Part shown: in pieces, positions 34,676 to 42,772 of the stretch | Layout: each line of letters opens with the position of its first letter | Numbering within the stretch: the stretch's first letter is position 1 | Assembly: GCA_944376195.1 (NCBI GenBank) | Contig: CALWBW010000012.1 | Location: 1 to 50,710, forward strand | Reading direction: 5' to 3' | From: an uncultured Clostridia bacterium | Lineage (GTDB): Bacteria > Bacillota > Clostridia > Oscillospirales > QAMX01 | DNA length: 50,710 bases | Notes under the pieces: model-generated | Told to the model about the DNA's origin: nothing | The model's database searches: none | Seen by the model: only the letters and a program-made list of their open reading frames with translations | Program-made: the position numbers and the translations under genes

Positions 34676-36076
34676 TTAAAAGAGCATTTTTTCAGCAATA
34701 TAACTTTTTAACTCCGCAATCGGAATTCTTACCTGCTCCATGGTATCCCGATCCCGAACCGTCACACAACCATCGTTTTCCGTCTCAAAATCTACGGTGA
34801 TGCAATACGGCGTACCAATTTCATCCTGACGGCGATAGCGTTTTCCTATAGAGCCGGACTCATCATAATCCACCATGAAGTCGCGCGAGAGGTCCGTATA
34901 GATTGCGTTTGCTTTTTCTCCAAGCTTTTTAGAAAGCGGAAGCACGGCCGCCTTAAACGGTGCCAGGAACGGATGCAGATGCAGCACAACACGCGTATCC
35001 TTTTTGGCCTCGTCGAGCACTTCCTCGTCGTATGCTTCCACAAGGAACGCCAACGTAACCCGGTCAGCGCCGAGAGACGGCTCTATCACATAAGGTACAT
35101 AATGCTCGTTCAATTCCGGATCAAAGTAATCCAGATCCTGGCCGGAGGTTTTGATATGCTGCGTTAAATCGTAATCGGTACGATCCGCAACGCCCCACAA
35201 CTCACCCCAGCCAAACGGGAACAAAAATTCAAAGTCGGTAGTTGCCTTGGAATAGAACGCAAGCTCTTCCGGCTCATGGTCGCGCAAGCGGAGATTTCCC
35301 TCCTGAATTCCCAGACTGAGCAGCCAATCGTTGCAGAACTTGCGCCAATAGGCAAACCACTCCAAATCAGTACCGGGCTTGCAGAAAAACTCCAATTCCA
35401 TCTGTTCAAATTCGCGAATCCGGAAGATAAAGTTACCGGGGGTAATTTCATTGCGGAAGCTTTTCCCAACCTGGCATACGCCAAACGGCACCTTCCGGCG
35501 AGTAGTGCGCTGGATATTTTTAAAATTCACAAAAATACCCTGGGCAGTTTCGGGACGGAGATACACCTCCGTGGAGTTATCTTCCGTAACACCCTGATGG
35601 GTTTTAAACATCAGATTGAACTTCCGGATATCCGTAAAATCACTTTTCCCGCATCCCGGGCAGGGAATGGCATTTTCGCGGATAAACGCCACCATATCCT
35701 CATTGGTCATAGCCTCTACATTGGTGGTCGTGTCGCCGGTTTCATGGCACCAGTCTTCAATCAGCTTATCGGCACGATGACGCATTTTGCAGGATTTGCA
35801 ATCGATCAGCGGATCATTAAAGGTCGTGACATGGCCGGAGGCAACCCAAACCTGCGGATTCATAAGAATTGCGGAGTCAAGGCCGACATTGTACGGATTT
35901 TCCTGGACGAATTTCTTCCACCAGGCCTTTTTAATATTGTTTTTGAGTTCCACACCCAAAGGACCATAGTCCCAGGAATTTGCGAGGCCGCCGTAAATTT
36001 CAGAGCCGGGGTATACAAATCCACGCCCTTTGCAGAGCGCGACAATTTGATCCATCGTTTTGTCAGTATTTTTCAT
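34676..36076 (-). CDS. glyS: Glycyl-tRNA synthetase, homodimeric type
   Basis: A 466-residue class II synthetase of the single-chain alpha2 type (GRS1-like), charging tRNA-Gly. It begins [22 protein letters not shown] with the motif [18 protein letters not shown]. Motif 2 is [19 protein letters not shown], followed by EQMELEFF. Motif 3 is [13 protein letters not shown]. The C-terminal anticodon-binding domain starts [16 protein letters not shown]. Zinc-type cysteines are in CKSCKM and CPGCGKS. The ATG is preceded by AAGGG. There is no T-box leader: the promoter lies only about 45 bases upstream. Confidence 0.97.
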   Translation of the reverse strand: MKNTDKTMDQIVALCKGRGFVYPGSEIYGGLANSWDYGPLGVELKNNIKKAWWKKFVQENPYNVGLDSAILMNPQVWVASGHVTTFNDPLIDCKSCKMRHRADKLIEDWCHETGDTTTNVEAMTNEDMVAFIRENAIPCPGCGKSDFTDIRKFNLMFKTHQGVTEDNSTEVYLRPETAQGIFVNFKNIQRTTRRKVPFGVCQVGKSFRNEITPGNFIFRIREFEQMELEFFCKPGTDLEWFAYWRKFCNDWLLSLGIQEGNLRLRDHEPEELAFYSKATTDFEFLFPFGWGELWGVADRTDYDLTQHIKTSGQDLDYFDPELNEHYVPYVIEPSLGADRVTLAFLVEAYDEEVLDEAKKDTRVVLHLHPFLAPFKAAVLPLSKKLGEKANAIYTDLSRDFMVDYDESGSIGKRYRRQDEIGTPYCITVDFETENDGCVTVRDRDTMEQVRIPIAELKSYIAEKMLF

Positions 36077-36121
36077 GGCACAAAACCCTTTCTACGGAAA
36101 TTGATCCCTGATAATGAATCT

Positions 36122-36149
36122 ATTATACTGGAAAAAAGGCACTTGTCAA
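36122..36149 (-). promoter_or_regulatory. Promoter of glyS
   Basis: On the minus strand TTGACA (36144-36149), 16-base spacer, TATAAT (36122-36127). Its -35 region is shared with the tRNA-Pro promoter on the other strand. Confidence 0.87.
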
Positions 36150-36171
36150 GTTTGCAGGAATGTGTTATACT
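36143..36171 (+). promoter_or_regulatory. Promoter of tRNA-Pro
   Basis: TTGTCA (36143-36148), 17-base spacer, TATACT (36166-36171), 91 bases before the tRNA. The -35 overlaps that of glyS in the palindrome CTTGTCAAG. Confidence 0.8.
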
Positions 36172-36262
36172 AAAAAAAGCTGGTAAGACTTTTACTCTCA
36201 CAAAGAAGTTTGAAACACAGATTATTTGGTGGGATATTGGCCGGCCTTAAAATAACGAATAT

Positions 36263-36338
36263 CGGGGTGTAGCGCAGTTGGTAGCGCGCTTGCTTTGGGA
36301 GCAAGATGCCGCAGGTTCGAATCCTGTCACTCCGACCA
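36263..36338 (+). tRNA. tRNA-Pro(TGG)
   Basis: A 76-base cloverleaf: acceptor CGGGGTG pairs with CACTCCG, discriminator A, encoded CCA. The anticodon loop CTTGCTTTGGGAGCAAG gives TGG. The T-arm is CAGGTTCGAATCCTG. Confidence 0.97.
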
Positions 36339-36340
36339 TG

Positions 36341-36376
36341 AAAAGCGGTTGTTCTCTCTTGAAAGCAACCGCTTTT
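36341..36376 (+). terminator. Terminator of tRNA-Pro
   Basis: AAAAGCGGTTG (36341-36351) pairs with CAACCGCTTTT (36366-36376); a T-rich stretch follows a few bases later. Confidence 0.82.
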
Positions 36377-36450
36377 CGGACTTTTATAGATATTTTTAAG
36401 TACATTGCTATGTACAGCCTGAAATACATCGTTTTGCTTTTCGGTTTTTT
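36352..36450 (+). repeat. Diverged non-coding repeat, copy 1
   Basis: Shares the blocks TTTTC-GGACTTTTA near the start, AGT-CATT in the middle and TTGCTTTTCGG at the end with 36999-37080. It was recognised by eye and the similarity is partial. It follows tRNA-Pro and precedes the NUDIX gene. Confidence 0.4.
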
Positions 36451-36508
36451 GAGAGGTAAGGTATAACAAAATTATTAATAAAAGATGTTGGGAAAGGGGG
36501 AAAGGAAA

Positions 36509-36949
36509 TTGACATGCAGAACTTATGAAATTGGTTCATTACAACAATATAAATATGTTGTTATTTTGTCAGAATACAAAGGGGATATTTTGTTGAGCAG
36601 GCATAAATATAGGACAACTTGGGAAACACAAGGAGGGCATATCGAATTTGGTGAAGAACCATTGGACGCTGCAAAGAGAGAACTGTATGAAGAATCCGGT
36701 GCGATTGATTTTGAAATAGAACCGTTGTGTGATTATTCGGCAGGAGTTGAGGGCACTGAGGACTGGGCGAACGGAATGGTGTTTCATGCAATCATTCGTA
36801 AGCTAGAAGGCATTCCCGCAAGGGAAATGGCTGAAACAGGGCAATTCAATGTACTTCCACAGAATTTGACATATCCCGAAATAACACCCGTGTTATTCCA
36901 ATATCTGTTTGATCACAGGAAATCGTGCGAGTTTGCAAAGGGACATTAG
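36509..36949 (+). CDS. NUDIX hydrolase
   Basis: A 146-residue hydrolase with the complete Nudix box GGHIEFGEEPLDAAKRELYE continuing with ESGA, i.e. G-x5-E-x7-REL-x-EE-x-G. It hydrolyses nucleoside diphosphate derivatives, possibly damaged nucleotides; the substrate is open. I prefer the TTG at 36509, with GGGGG about eight bases upstream, over the ATG at 36485, which has no ribosome site. Base composition is clearly more AT-rich than neighbouring genes. It is the first gene of the accessory stretch after tRNA-Pro and is transcribed alone as far as can be seen. Confidence 0.88.
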   Translation: MTCRTYEIGSLQQYKYVVILSEYKGDILLSRHKYRTTWETQGGHIEFGEEPLDAAKRELYEESGAIDFEIEPLCDYSAGVEGTEDWANGMVFHAIIRKLEGIPAREMAETGQFNVLPQNLTYPEITPVLFQYLFDHRKSCEFAKGH

Positions 36950-36998
36950 GGGCGATTTTTCAAATCTACCGCCACGAATCCTTTAACCCAAATCATTT

Positions 36999-37080
36999 GA
37001 AATGATAAAAACCGGCTGTTTTCTGGACTTTTAAGTGCATTTCTGATTGAACACAGCTTTAAGCGCATATTCTTGCTTTT
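36999..37080 (+). repeat. Diverged non-coding repeat, copy 2
   Basis: Partial match to 36352-36450 (CTGGACTTTTAAGTGCATT and TTGCTTTTCGG blocks). A 7-base inverted repeat ATCATTT/AAATGAT lies just upstream at 36983-36997. It sits between the NUDIX gene and the Crp/Fnr remnant. Confidence 0.4.
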
Positions 37081-37159
37081 CGGGGCTTTCAGAAGAAATT
37101 GTAATTGGAAAATCTGACGGATGGATTCAGTCGGTACCCAAGTTCTCTCCAACCTGTGG

Positions 37160-37188
37160 TTGACAGTTCCCGTATCGTTCTTTATATT
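37160..37188 (+). promoter_or_regulatory. Promoter-like sequence ahead of the Crp/Fnr remnant
   Basis: TTGACA (37160-37165), 17 bases, TATATT (37183-37188). It may be a fortuitous match inside decayed coding sequence, or a promoter for the shortened gene. Confidence 0.4.
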
Positions 37189-37190
37189 GA

Positions 37191-37565
37191 GGGCACCACG
37201 AGGACACGCAGTTCTGGAGCATTCCGTCCGATGTCTACCAAAGTCTGATGGCCGAGTCCACGGCAGTGGCCAACTACACCAACGAGCTGATGGCAAGCCG
37301 GTTTACCGAAGTTATGAACCGGACGGAACAATTCATGTGGACAAGTATGGATAAGCGGGTTGCCGCCTTTCTACTGCAGGAAACCTCTATTGAAGGGACC
37401 TGCGAACTGAAAATTACCCATGAAGCCATCGCAAACCACCTGGGTTCCCACCGGGAGGTGATTACCCGTATGCTGCGGGATTTCCAGAGCGCGGGTATGG
37501 TGAAGCTGTCCCGGGGGCAGGTGACCATTCTGGACAGAAAAAAACTGGAAGACATCATGAACTAG
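37191..37565 (+). pseudogene. Crp/Fnr-family regulator, N-terminally truncated remnant
   Basis: The readable frame begins after a stop at 37188 with GHHEDTQFWSIPSDVYQSLM, then NYTNELMASRFTEVM. This is the end of the cNMP-type sensor barrel and dimer helix of a Crp/Fnr regulator. The C-terminal helix-turn-helix is whole: ELKITHEAIANHLGSHREVI, TRMLRDFQSAGMVKLSRGQ. About 110-120 N-terminal residues of the sensor domain are missing, and upstream sequence does not restore them. An internal ATG (37248) could still give a 105-residue protein with the HTH. It lies 49 bases before the DUF3089 gene and may once have regulated it. Confidence 0.75.
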
Positions 37566-37614
37566 CAGATACTGCCGATACGGAAGGCCGCATAAAAAGA
37601 AGGGATATTGATTT

Positions 37615-38604
37615 ATGAAAAAGCAACCGACAGCACTGTTTCTGGCCCTGATCCTGGTGTTTTCCCTGGTGGGGTGTGGAAGAACCGCCAAACCGTCTTC
37701 TCTGTATGCTCAGGCAGAAAACTGGGCCTACCTGGAGACAGAAAAAGTTGCGGACGCAGATGTATTTTTTATCTGTCCCACCGTCTATGCCGGCGAAGAG
37801 GACAGTTTTAACATGTCTATGGAGGACGAATCCACCAAACGTGACTTTCTGGGAGCCGTCAACATGGAAAAGGGCATCTACGAGGAAGACACCCGATTCT
37901 TTGCCCCTTACTACCGGCAGGTAGGGCTATATGTCTATCAGCTTCCGGCCCAGGAGCGGGAATCCTATCTGGAGCTGGCCTACGAAGATGTGAAAGACGC
38001 CTTTACCTACTATCTGGAACACTACAATCAGGGCCAACCCATCATTTTGGCCGGTTTCTCCCAGGGGGCCGATATGAGTCTCCGCCTGCTGAAGGACTGC
38101 TTTGCCGATGAAGAGGTTAACGATCTGCTGGTGGCCTGCTACGCCATCGGCTGGCGCATCACCCAGGAGGAAATGGCAGCGTATCCTCACCTCCGGTTTG
38201 CCACCGGTGAGGACGACACCGGGGTGATCGTCTCCTTTAACAGTGAGGCGGAAGGGGTCGCGGACTCCCTAATGATCCCTGCCGGGACCCGTACGCTGGC
38301 CATCAATCCCCTCAACTGGAAAACCGACGGCACTCCAGCCGGAAAGGAAGAGAACCTAGGGGCCTGCTTTACAGATTACAGCGGGAACATCGTCACGGAG
38401 ATTCCCCAGCTCACGGGAGCCTATCTTGACACCCAGCGGGGTGCTCTGAAAGTAACCGATGTGACGCCGGAAGAATATCCCCCGGGGCTGGCCATTTTCT
38501 CCGACGGTGTGTATCACCTGTATGATTATCAGTTTTTCTACCGCAACTTGCAGGAAAATGTGGCGGTACGCCTGAACGCCTACCTGGCGGAGCAGACGGC
38601 TTAA
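37615..38604 (+). CDS. DUF3089 family lipoprotein, alpha/beta-hydrolase-like
   Basis: A 329-residue exported lipoprotein. The signal peptide TALFLALILVFSLVGCG ends in a lipobox (LVGC). The DUF3089 fold is indicated by DVFFICPTVYAGEE, FFAPYYRQV and the nucleophile elbow AGFSQGADMSLRL, with a serine that would be catalytic, and by the late AINPLNWKTD and GVYHLYDYQFFYRNL. DUF3089 proteins are serine hydrolases of unknown substrate. Codon use favours CTG and GTG and differs from flanking genes, suggesting transfer. ATG follows AAGGGA. It is preceded by the truncated Crp/Fnr regulator. Confidence 0.87.
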   Translation: MKKQPTALFLALILVFSLVGCGRTAKPSSLYAQAENWAYLETEKVADADVFFICPTVYAGEEDSFNMSMEDESTKRDFLGAVNMEKGIYEEDTRFFAPYYRQVGLYVYQLPAQERESYLELAYEDVKDAFTYYLEHYNQGQPIILAGFSQGADMSLRLLKDCFADEEVNDLLVACYAIGWRITQEEMAAYPHLRFATGEDDTGVIVSFNSEAEGVADSLMIPAGTRTLAINPLNWKTDGTPAGKEENLGACFTDYSGNIVTEIPQLTGAYLDTQRGALKVTDVTPEEYPPGLAIFSDGVYHLYDYQFFYRNLQENVAVRLNAYLAEQTA

Positions 38605-38616
38605 CCGTATCATAAA

Positions 38617-38641
38617 CACTGCAATTTTGAAAATTGCAGTG
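38617..38641. repeat. 25-base perfect inverted repeat (possible operator)
   Basis: CACTGCAATTTT and AAAATTGCAGTG around a single G. No T tract follows, so termination is doubtful. It lies 30 bases upstream of a TATAAT with TG extension (38669-38677) ahead of the TIGR04076 gene. Confidence 0.7.
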
Positions 38642-38729
38642 CGAAACCGTGCCAGTTTTCCGTGAGTATGTTATAATAAGCATATCCATTTATCCAGCAC
38701 AACCTGGATCATCGCGAGGAAATTTGGCT

Positions 38730-39044
38730 ATGAAAAAGTGTAAAATTACCGTTATGCGGATTACCCGGTATGAAGACCTGATGGCCCAATACGAAAACCC
38801 CATCTCCCACGCCTGCGATATGGCAGTCGGCCAGGCCTTTGTCACCAACGGTTGGGAGAAACCGGAGGGATTCTGCCAGAGTGCCTGGGACACCCTCTCC
38901 CCTTTTGTCCTGGCCCTGAGCCATGGCGGAGAAAATTTTTATGATGGTTGGATGAAAAATCCCCGCTCTGCGATGCTCTCTTGTAACGACGGGTTTCGTC
39001 CGGTGAGTTTCTTGGTAGAAGCTTTAGACGAGGATGCAGAGTAA
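38730..39044 (+). CDS. TIGR04076 family protein
   Basis: A 104-residue protein starting MKKCKITVMRITRYEDL and carrying ALSHGGENFYDGWMKNP and SCNDGFRPVSF, the conserved core of the family TIGR04076, which has no known function. A cysteine pair (HACDM and FCQSAW) and SCND are typical and may bind metal. ATG follows GCGAGGA by about nine bases. It lies 12 bases before the SDR gene and is probably co-transcribed with it from the extended -10 promoter near 38672. Confidence 0.85.
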   Translation: MKKCKITVMRITRYEDLMAQYENPISHACDMAVGQAFVTNGWEKPEGFCQSAWDTLSPFVLALSHGGENFYDGWMKNPRSAMLSCNDGFRPVSFLVEALDEDAE

Positions 39045-39056
39045 GGAGGTAACAAG

Positions 39057-39770
39057 ATGTTTGAACAAAAAATTGTTGCAGTCACCGGCGGCGCTAAAGG
39101 TATTGGCAAAGCCATTACAGAGGCCTTTCAACAAGAAGGCGCCCAGGTATGTGTGATCGACCTGCTTCCGGGGGGCTATTATACGGGAGATGTAGCAGAT
39201 CAAACTGTTTTGGAAGACTTCGCTCATAAGCTCATTTCCAATTATGGACACATAGATTATTTGATTAACAACGCGCTTCCTTTGATGAAAGGTATCAACA
39301 CATGCACCTATGAGGAATTCAACTACGCTCTGCGGGTAGGAGTGACCGCCCCCTTCTACCTTGCCAAGCTGTTTGCCCCTTATTTTGCTCCCGGCGGCGC
39401 CATCGTCAATATTTCCTCTTCCCGGGATCGGATGAGCCAGCCCCAGACAGAAAGTTACACAGCGGCAAAGGGCGGCATTGCTGCCCTGACTCACGCGCTG
39501 GCAGTCAGTTTTGCCGGGCGGGTACGCGTAAATTCCATCTCTCCCGGCTGGATTGACACCGGTTATACCGTCTATACGGGGCCTGACGCTTATCAGCAGC
39601 CCGCCGGCCGGGTTGGAAATCCCTTGGACATTGCCAATATGGTACTGTACCTCTGTTCAGAAAAAGCCGGATTCATTACCGGAGAAAACATCTGCATTGA
39701 CGGCGGTATGACGCGCCAAATGATCTACCACAACGACTTCGGCTGGACATTGGGAGAAAGACAGTCATAA
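39057..39770 (+). CDS. SDR family oxidoreductase
   Basis: A 237-residue short-chain dehydrogenase. The cofactor loop is TGGAKGIG, the NNA motif is in YLINNALPL, and the catalytic Ser and YTAAK are present (VNISSSRDRMSQPQTESYTA). The text around the active site (NISSSRDR, SPGWIDTG) resembles a group of small SDRs in Clostridia without known substrate. ATG has AAGGAGG seven bases upstream. It follows TIGR04076 and lies in the accessory stretch after tRNA-Pro. It is not closely related to the SDR pair at 25271-27086. Confidence 0.9.
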   Translation: MFEQKIVAVTGGAKGIGKAITEAFQQEGAQVCVIDLLPGGYYTGDVADQTVLEDFAHKLISNYGHIDYLINNALPLMKGINTCTYEEFNYALRVGVTAPFYLAKLFAPYFAPGGAIVNISSSRDRMSQPQTESYTAAKGGIAALTHALAVSFAGRVRVNSISPGWIDTGYTVYTGPDAYQQPAGRVGNPLDIANMVLYLCSEKAGFITGENICIDGGMTRQMIYHNDFGWTLGERQS

Positions 39771-39837
39771 AATGCTGTCGTTTTTGTCAATGTGGGAGAG
39801 ATTTGAAATTTCGAAGCATAAAAGGATGTGTAATACA

Positions 39838-40275
39838 ATGAAAACGTTTTTGAACGCATCCAAAAAGGACCTGTTTTATAGTATACTTAGATTGGCAGGT
39901 ATAGTCTTATCTGCCATCCCCCTACTTCTCTTATTTGTTACCAGCCTCATTGGCAACATTATTTCCGGTCAATTGTTAACAGATGTGCTGCTGCCCGCCG
40001 AATTATTCTTTTTAACGTTTCCAGGAATGATTTTTATCACAATAGCTGCCATAAAACAACACGTCCATCGCAAATTATCCGTAGTTTTACTCTCTGTCGC
40101 CATCATCACCTTTGCACTTTGTCAAGTATTGACGCTTTTGCCCGGTGCCGTGTCCAGTCTGCAAGCTGCGGAAAACTTCCTTTTCTCTTCAACGATCATC
40201 TTGCTTCTTATTTTTGATCTGACCGACCTTACCATGTTCGTTGTTGGGCTTTTTTCCATCCGCAAGCTTCGATAA
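39838..40275 (+). CDS. Small membrane protein of unknown function
   Basis: A 145-residue protein with four hydrophobic segments (about 18-38, 52-72, 80-100, 110-137) and short charged loops; not recognised. The ATG follows AAAGGA at a long distance (about 12 bases), so the start is less certain. A strong terminator lies about 90 bases downstream and closes the plus-strand accessory stretch. Confidence 0.62.
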   Translation: MKTFLNASKKDLFYSILRLAGIVLSAIPLLLLFVTSLIGNIISGQLLTDVLLPAELFFLTFPGMIFITIAAIKQHVHRKLSVVLLSVAIITFALCQVLTLLPGAVSSLQAAENFLFSSTIILLLIFDLTDLTMFVVGLFSIRKLR

Positions 40276-40366
40276 TTTTGTTTTCATCGGACGAATGGCA
40301 GTTTGCTGGTCTGTTGCTTTAAGACAAACAACTTAGTAAAAGCAAATTTATTTTATGCGCGGCATA

Positions 40367-40422
40367 AAATTCCCCATCCTGCATGTTGTAGCTTGAAAAG
40401 CAGGATGGGGAATTTGTTTTTT
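40367..40422 (+). terminator. Strong intrinsic terminator at the end of the accessory stretch
   Basis: AAATTCCCCATCCTG (40367-40381) pairs perfectly with CAGGATGGGGAATTT (40401-40415), followed by GTTTTTTT. Confidence 0.92.
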
Positions 40423-40447
40423 TCAATATCCAATCAACCATTCACGG

Positions 40448-40798
40448 TTATTTTCTCAAAATTTGCTCCATAGTCTTGCCTTTTGCCAGTTCATCCACCA
40501 GTTTGTCCAAATAACGGATCTCCCGCATCAGTGGATCCTCAATTTCCTCCACCCGAACGCCGCAAATTTTTCCGGTAATGTGCTTGCGGTTAGGGTTCAT
40601 GGCGGGAGCATGCCGAAAAAAATCACCGTAACTCCCATCAGACTGTTCTAGCCTTGAAATATCCTCCAAAGAATAACCCGTCAACCAGACAGTCACCTGA
40701 TCCACTTCCTGCCGGGTACGCCCCTTTTTTTCCGCTTTGTTTATCAAAAGGGCGTAAAGTTTCCCAAACGGCATTTGTGTTACATCAAGACGCGGCAT
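40448..40798 (-). CDS. DUF2200 family protein
   Basis: A 116-residue protein with the conserved text VWLTGYSLEDI, HAPAMNPNRKHITGKICGVR and EEIEDPLMREIRYLDKLVDE of DUF2200, a small family of unknown function common in Gram-positive bacteria. ATG follows AAAGGAG. It is transcribed alone from a probable promoter at 40900-40928 and faces the preceding plus-strand island. Confidence 0.88.
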   Translation of the reverse strand: MPRLDVTQMPFGKLYALLINKAEKKGRTRQEVDQVTVWLTGYSLEDISRLEQSDGSYGDFFRHAPAMNPNRKHITGKICGVRVEEIEDPLMREIRYLDKLVDELAKGKTMEQILRK

Positions 40799-40899
40799 GA
40801 CTTTCTCCTTTCTCCGGTTTCGCGACCCGGTTATTTGTTATGCAAATGCTTTTTTCGAGTTACATTCATTTTGTAAGATATTTTCAAAAAAACAATCAT

Positions 40900-40928
40900 A
40901 TGATATCACAAAACAAGCGGTCCGGCAA
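40900..40928 (-). promoter_or_regulatory. Probable promoter of the DUF2200 gene
   Basis: On the minus strand TTGCCG (40923-40928), 17 bases, TATCAT (40900-40905), about 100 bases before the gene and directly after the upstream terminator. Confidence 0.55.
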
Positions 40929-40971
40929 GAAAAAAGACCGGGCGCACTGCTTTTAAGCAATACGCCCAGGT
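40927..40971 (-). terminator. Terminator of the AKR/ParB-like unit
   Basis: On the minus strand ACCTGGGCG pairs with CGCCCGGT, with an inner TGCTT/AAGCA stem, followed by CTTTTTTCTT. Confidence 0.8.
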
Positions 40972-40976
40972 TCTTC

Positions 40977-41591
40977 TTATTCGTATCCGTCGTTCCATTT
41001 CCGCAACTCAGCCAGCGTGCAAGTGCCCACATAACAGTTCGCACCCGGGAAAAATTCCGGCGCCAACGCATAAGCCGTCATGCGGAGATGCCCTTCAACA
41101 ATGACATACTGTCCACTGCCACTGGTCAAGAAGATCATCGGGGGGAATTTCCCGCCACTACGTAAAAAGCGCTCTCCTTCCAGGAAACGATCGTTTGGCA
41201 CGTCGAAAATCCGCGTTCCGCTTCGGATTGTCTGCACCGCATCCAAAGGCCGTGATGTCCCACGAGAGAGTTCATCCCAATAGGAATACGCAATATACCG
41301 GATATGCGGCAGATCCTCCGCCTCCAATTCTGCAAATTCCCACGTCACATGTTCCGGGAAATTTCGAAATAACTCTTCATTGCGGCCATAACCGCGAAAT
41401 GCACCCATCACTTCGCGGCGAAGGGCATTTTCCTCCCGATTTCTCAGATCTGCATTCGTAATCAGCGAAGGATTTGCGTGAGTTGCCTCCAGCGCCGCAC
41501 GCAAATCATCTGAAAATCGTTCAGACTTCATTTCCCCCTGCAAAAACGCCAACAGCATCTCCTCTTCCGAGGAATTACGAAGTTTTCGCAT
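40977..41591 (-). CDS. ParB-like hypothetical protein coupled to the aldo/keto reductase
   Basis: A 204-residue protein I do not recognise as a named family. The C-terminal part carries GSGQYVIVEGHLRMTAYALA, a ParB/Srx-type fold signature (E-G-H/N-x-R-x-x-A). The N-terminal 60 residues are helical and charged, and a central HVTWEFAELEAEDLPHIRYI segment is notable. The start codon lies one base after the reductase stop, with no strong ribosome site, implying translational coupling. Such proteins read as enzyme- or partition-like, but the biochemical role is unknown. A terminator follows directly. Confidence 0.65.
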   Translation of the reverse strand: MRKLRNSSEEEMLLAFLQGEMKSERFSDDLRAALEATHANPSLITNADLRNREENALRREVMGAFRGYGRNEELFRNFPEHVTWEFAELEAEDLPHIRYIAYSYWDELSRGTSRPLDAVQTIRSGTRIFDVPNDRFLEGERFLRSGGKFPPMIFLTSGSGQYVIVEGHLRMTAYALAPEFFPGANCYVGTCTLAELRKWNDGYE

Positions 41592-41592
41592 C

Positions 41593-42726
41593 TTACAGCG
41601 ACGACACTTCCGCAAACATCCGCTTCAAATCTTCGCGGATGGGAAGTTCCTGCGGACAGGCCTTCTCGCACTTCCCACATGCACGGCACTTATCCGCCCA
41701 TTTTTCCGCATCCAGACGCGCCAGGTTTTCCTTCGTGCGCGCCGCGTTATTGTACATGCCGTATTCATTCCAGATGGCAAAATTGCGGGGAATGTCCACA
41801 CCGAAGGGACAGGGCATACAGTACGCACAGCCCGTACAACCGTTCCGGATGCTATCCCGAATGGCCTTCACCACGCGGTCAATCACCTGCTGTTCTTCTT
41901 CCGTCAGCGGTTCATAGTGATTAAATGTCGCCAGATTATCACGCACCTGCTCCTCTGTTGACATTCCGCTGAGCACAACGGCAACCCCCGGATGTGCCGC
42001 CACCCAACGCACGGCCCAGGATGCCAGACTCTTATCCGGCGCATAGTCCTTGAAAATCTTTTCTGCTCCAGGAGCAAAGGAGGCCAACGAGCCGCCTTTT
42101 ACAGGCTCCATAATCACAAGAGGTACTTTTTTCTCTGCTGCCAGCGCCACGCCGCGGTCGCCCGCCTGGATCTCCGTATCCATATAGTTATATTGAATCT
42201 GGCAGAAATCCCAGTCGCGATAGTTGAGAATGTATGCAAAGTCCTCATAGCTCCCATGGAACGAGAATCCAAGTTTTTTGATTTTCCCGGACTCCTTCAT
42301 CCGGATCATCTCATCCAAAAGGCCGAATTTTACAACTTTTTCATCAAAAACAGTCTTATTGATCCCATGGAACATGTAAAAATCTATATAATCGACCTGC
42401 AATTTTTCAAATTGATGCCGGAAAATTTCTACCCCACGCTCATAGGAATCGATTTGACCCATCGGCAGTTTGGAGGCCAAATAGAAGGAATCGCGCGGGT
42501 ATTTCTTCAACGCTTTTCCTACAAAGATTTCACTTTGCCCATTCAAGTACCCATACGCCGTGTCAAAATAATTGACGCCATTTGCAATTGCTTCGTCAAT
42601 CATCGTCTGCGCGCGATCATAGTCAATATCACCGCGATCTCCACCCGGCAGCAACGGCAACCGCATGCAACCAAAGCCCAGAAGAGACGGACGTTCTTTC
42701 ATGCCATAAAGCTGTCTGTACTCCAT
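41593..42726 (-). CDS. Aldo/keto reductase with C-terminal 4Fe-4S domain
   Basis: A 377-residue oxidoreductase. The AKR barrel shows NYFDTAYGYLNGQSE (catalytic Asp and Tyr), ASKLP (Lys) and YMFHGI (His). The C-terminal 80 residues are a ferredoxin-like module with two cysteine groups, NGCTGCAYCMPCPFG and CRACGKCEKACP, so electrons could come from an iron-sulfur donor. This architecture is common in strict anaerobes. Substrate unknown. ATG starts at 42726. It is the first gene of a two-gene unit. Confidence 0.92.
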   Translation of the reverse strand: MEYRQLYGMKERPSLLGFGCMRLPLLPGGDRGDIDYDRAQTMIDEAIANGVNYFDTAYGYLNGQSEIFVGKALKKYPRDSFYLASKLPMGQIDSYERGVEIFRHQFEKLQVDYIDFYMFHGINKTVFDEKVVKFGLLDEMIRMKESGKIKKLGFSFHGSYEDFAYILNYRDWDFCQIQYNYMDTEIQAGDRGVALAAEKKVPLVIMEPVKGGSLASFAPGAEKIFKDYAPDKSLASWAVRWVAAHPGVAVVLSGMSTEEQVRDNLATFNHYEPLTEEEQQVIDRVVKAIRDSIRNGCTGCAYCMPCPFGVDIPRNFAIWNEYGMYNNAARTKENLARLDAEKWADKCRACGKCEKACPQELPIREDLKRMFAEVSSL

Positions 42727-42772
42727 TTGTAAAACCTCCCCAACTTATTTCTGTTCCAGTATATCATATTTG

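Noticed and set aside
36077..36143. T-box leader upstream of glyS
   Set aside because: The leader is only about 45 bases long after the promoter and has no T-box sequence (TGGNACCGCG type) or specifier hairpin.
36170..36469. Minus-strand frames across tRNA-Pro with text VTGFEPAASCSQSKRATNC
   Set aside because: Again an artefact of antisense tRNA translation.
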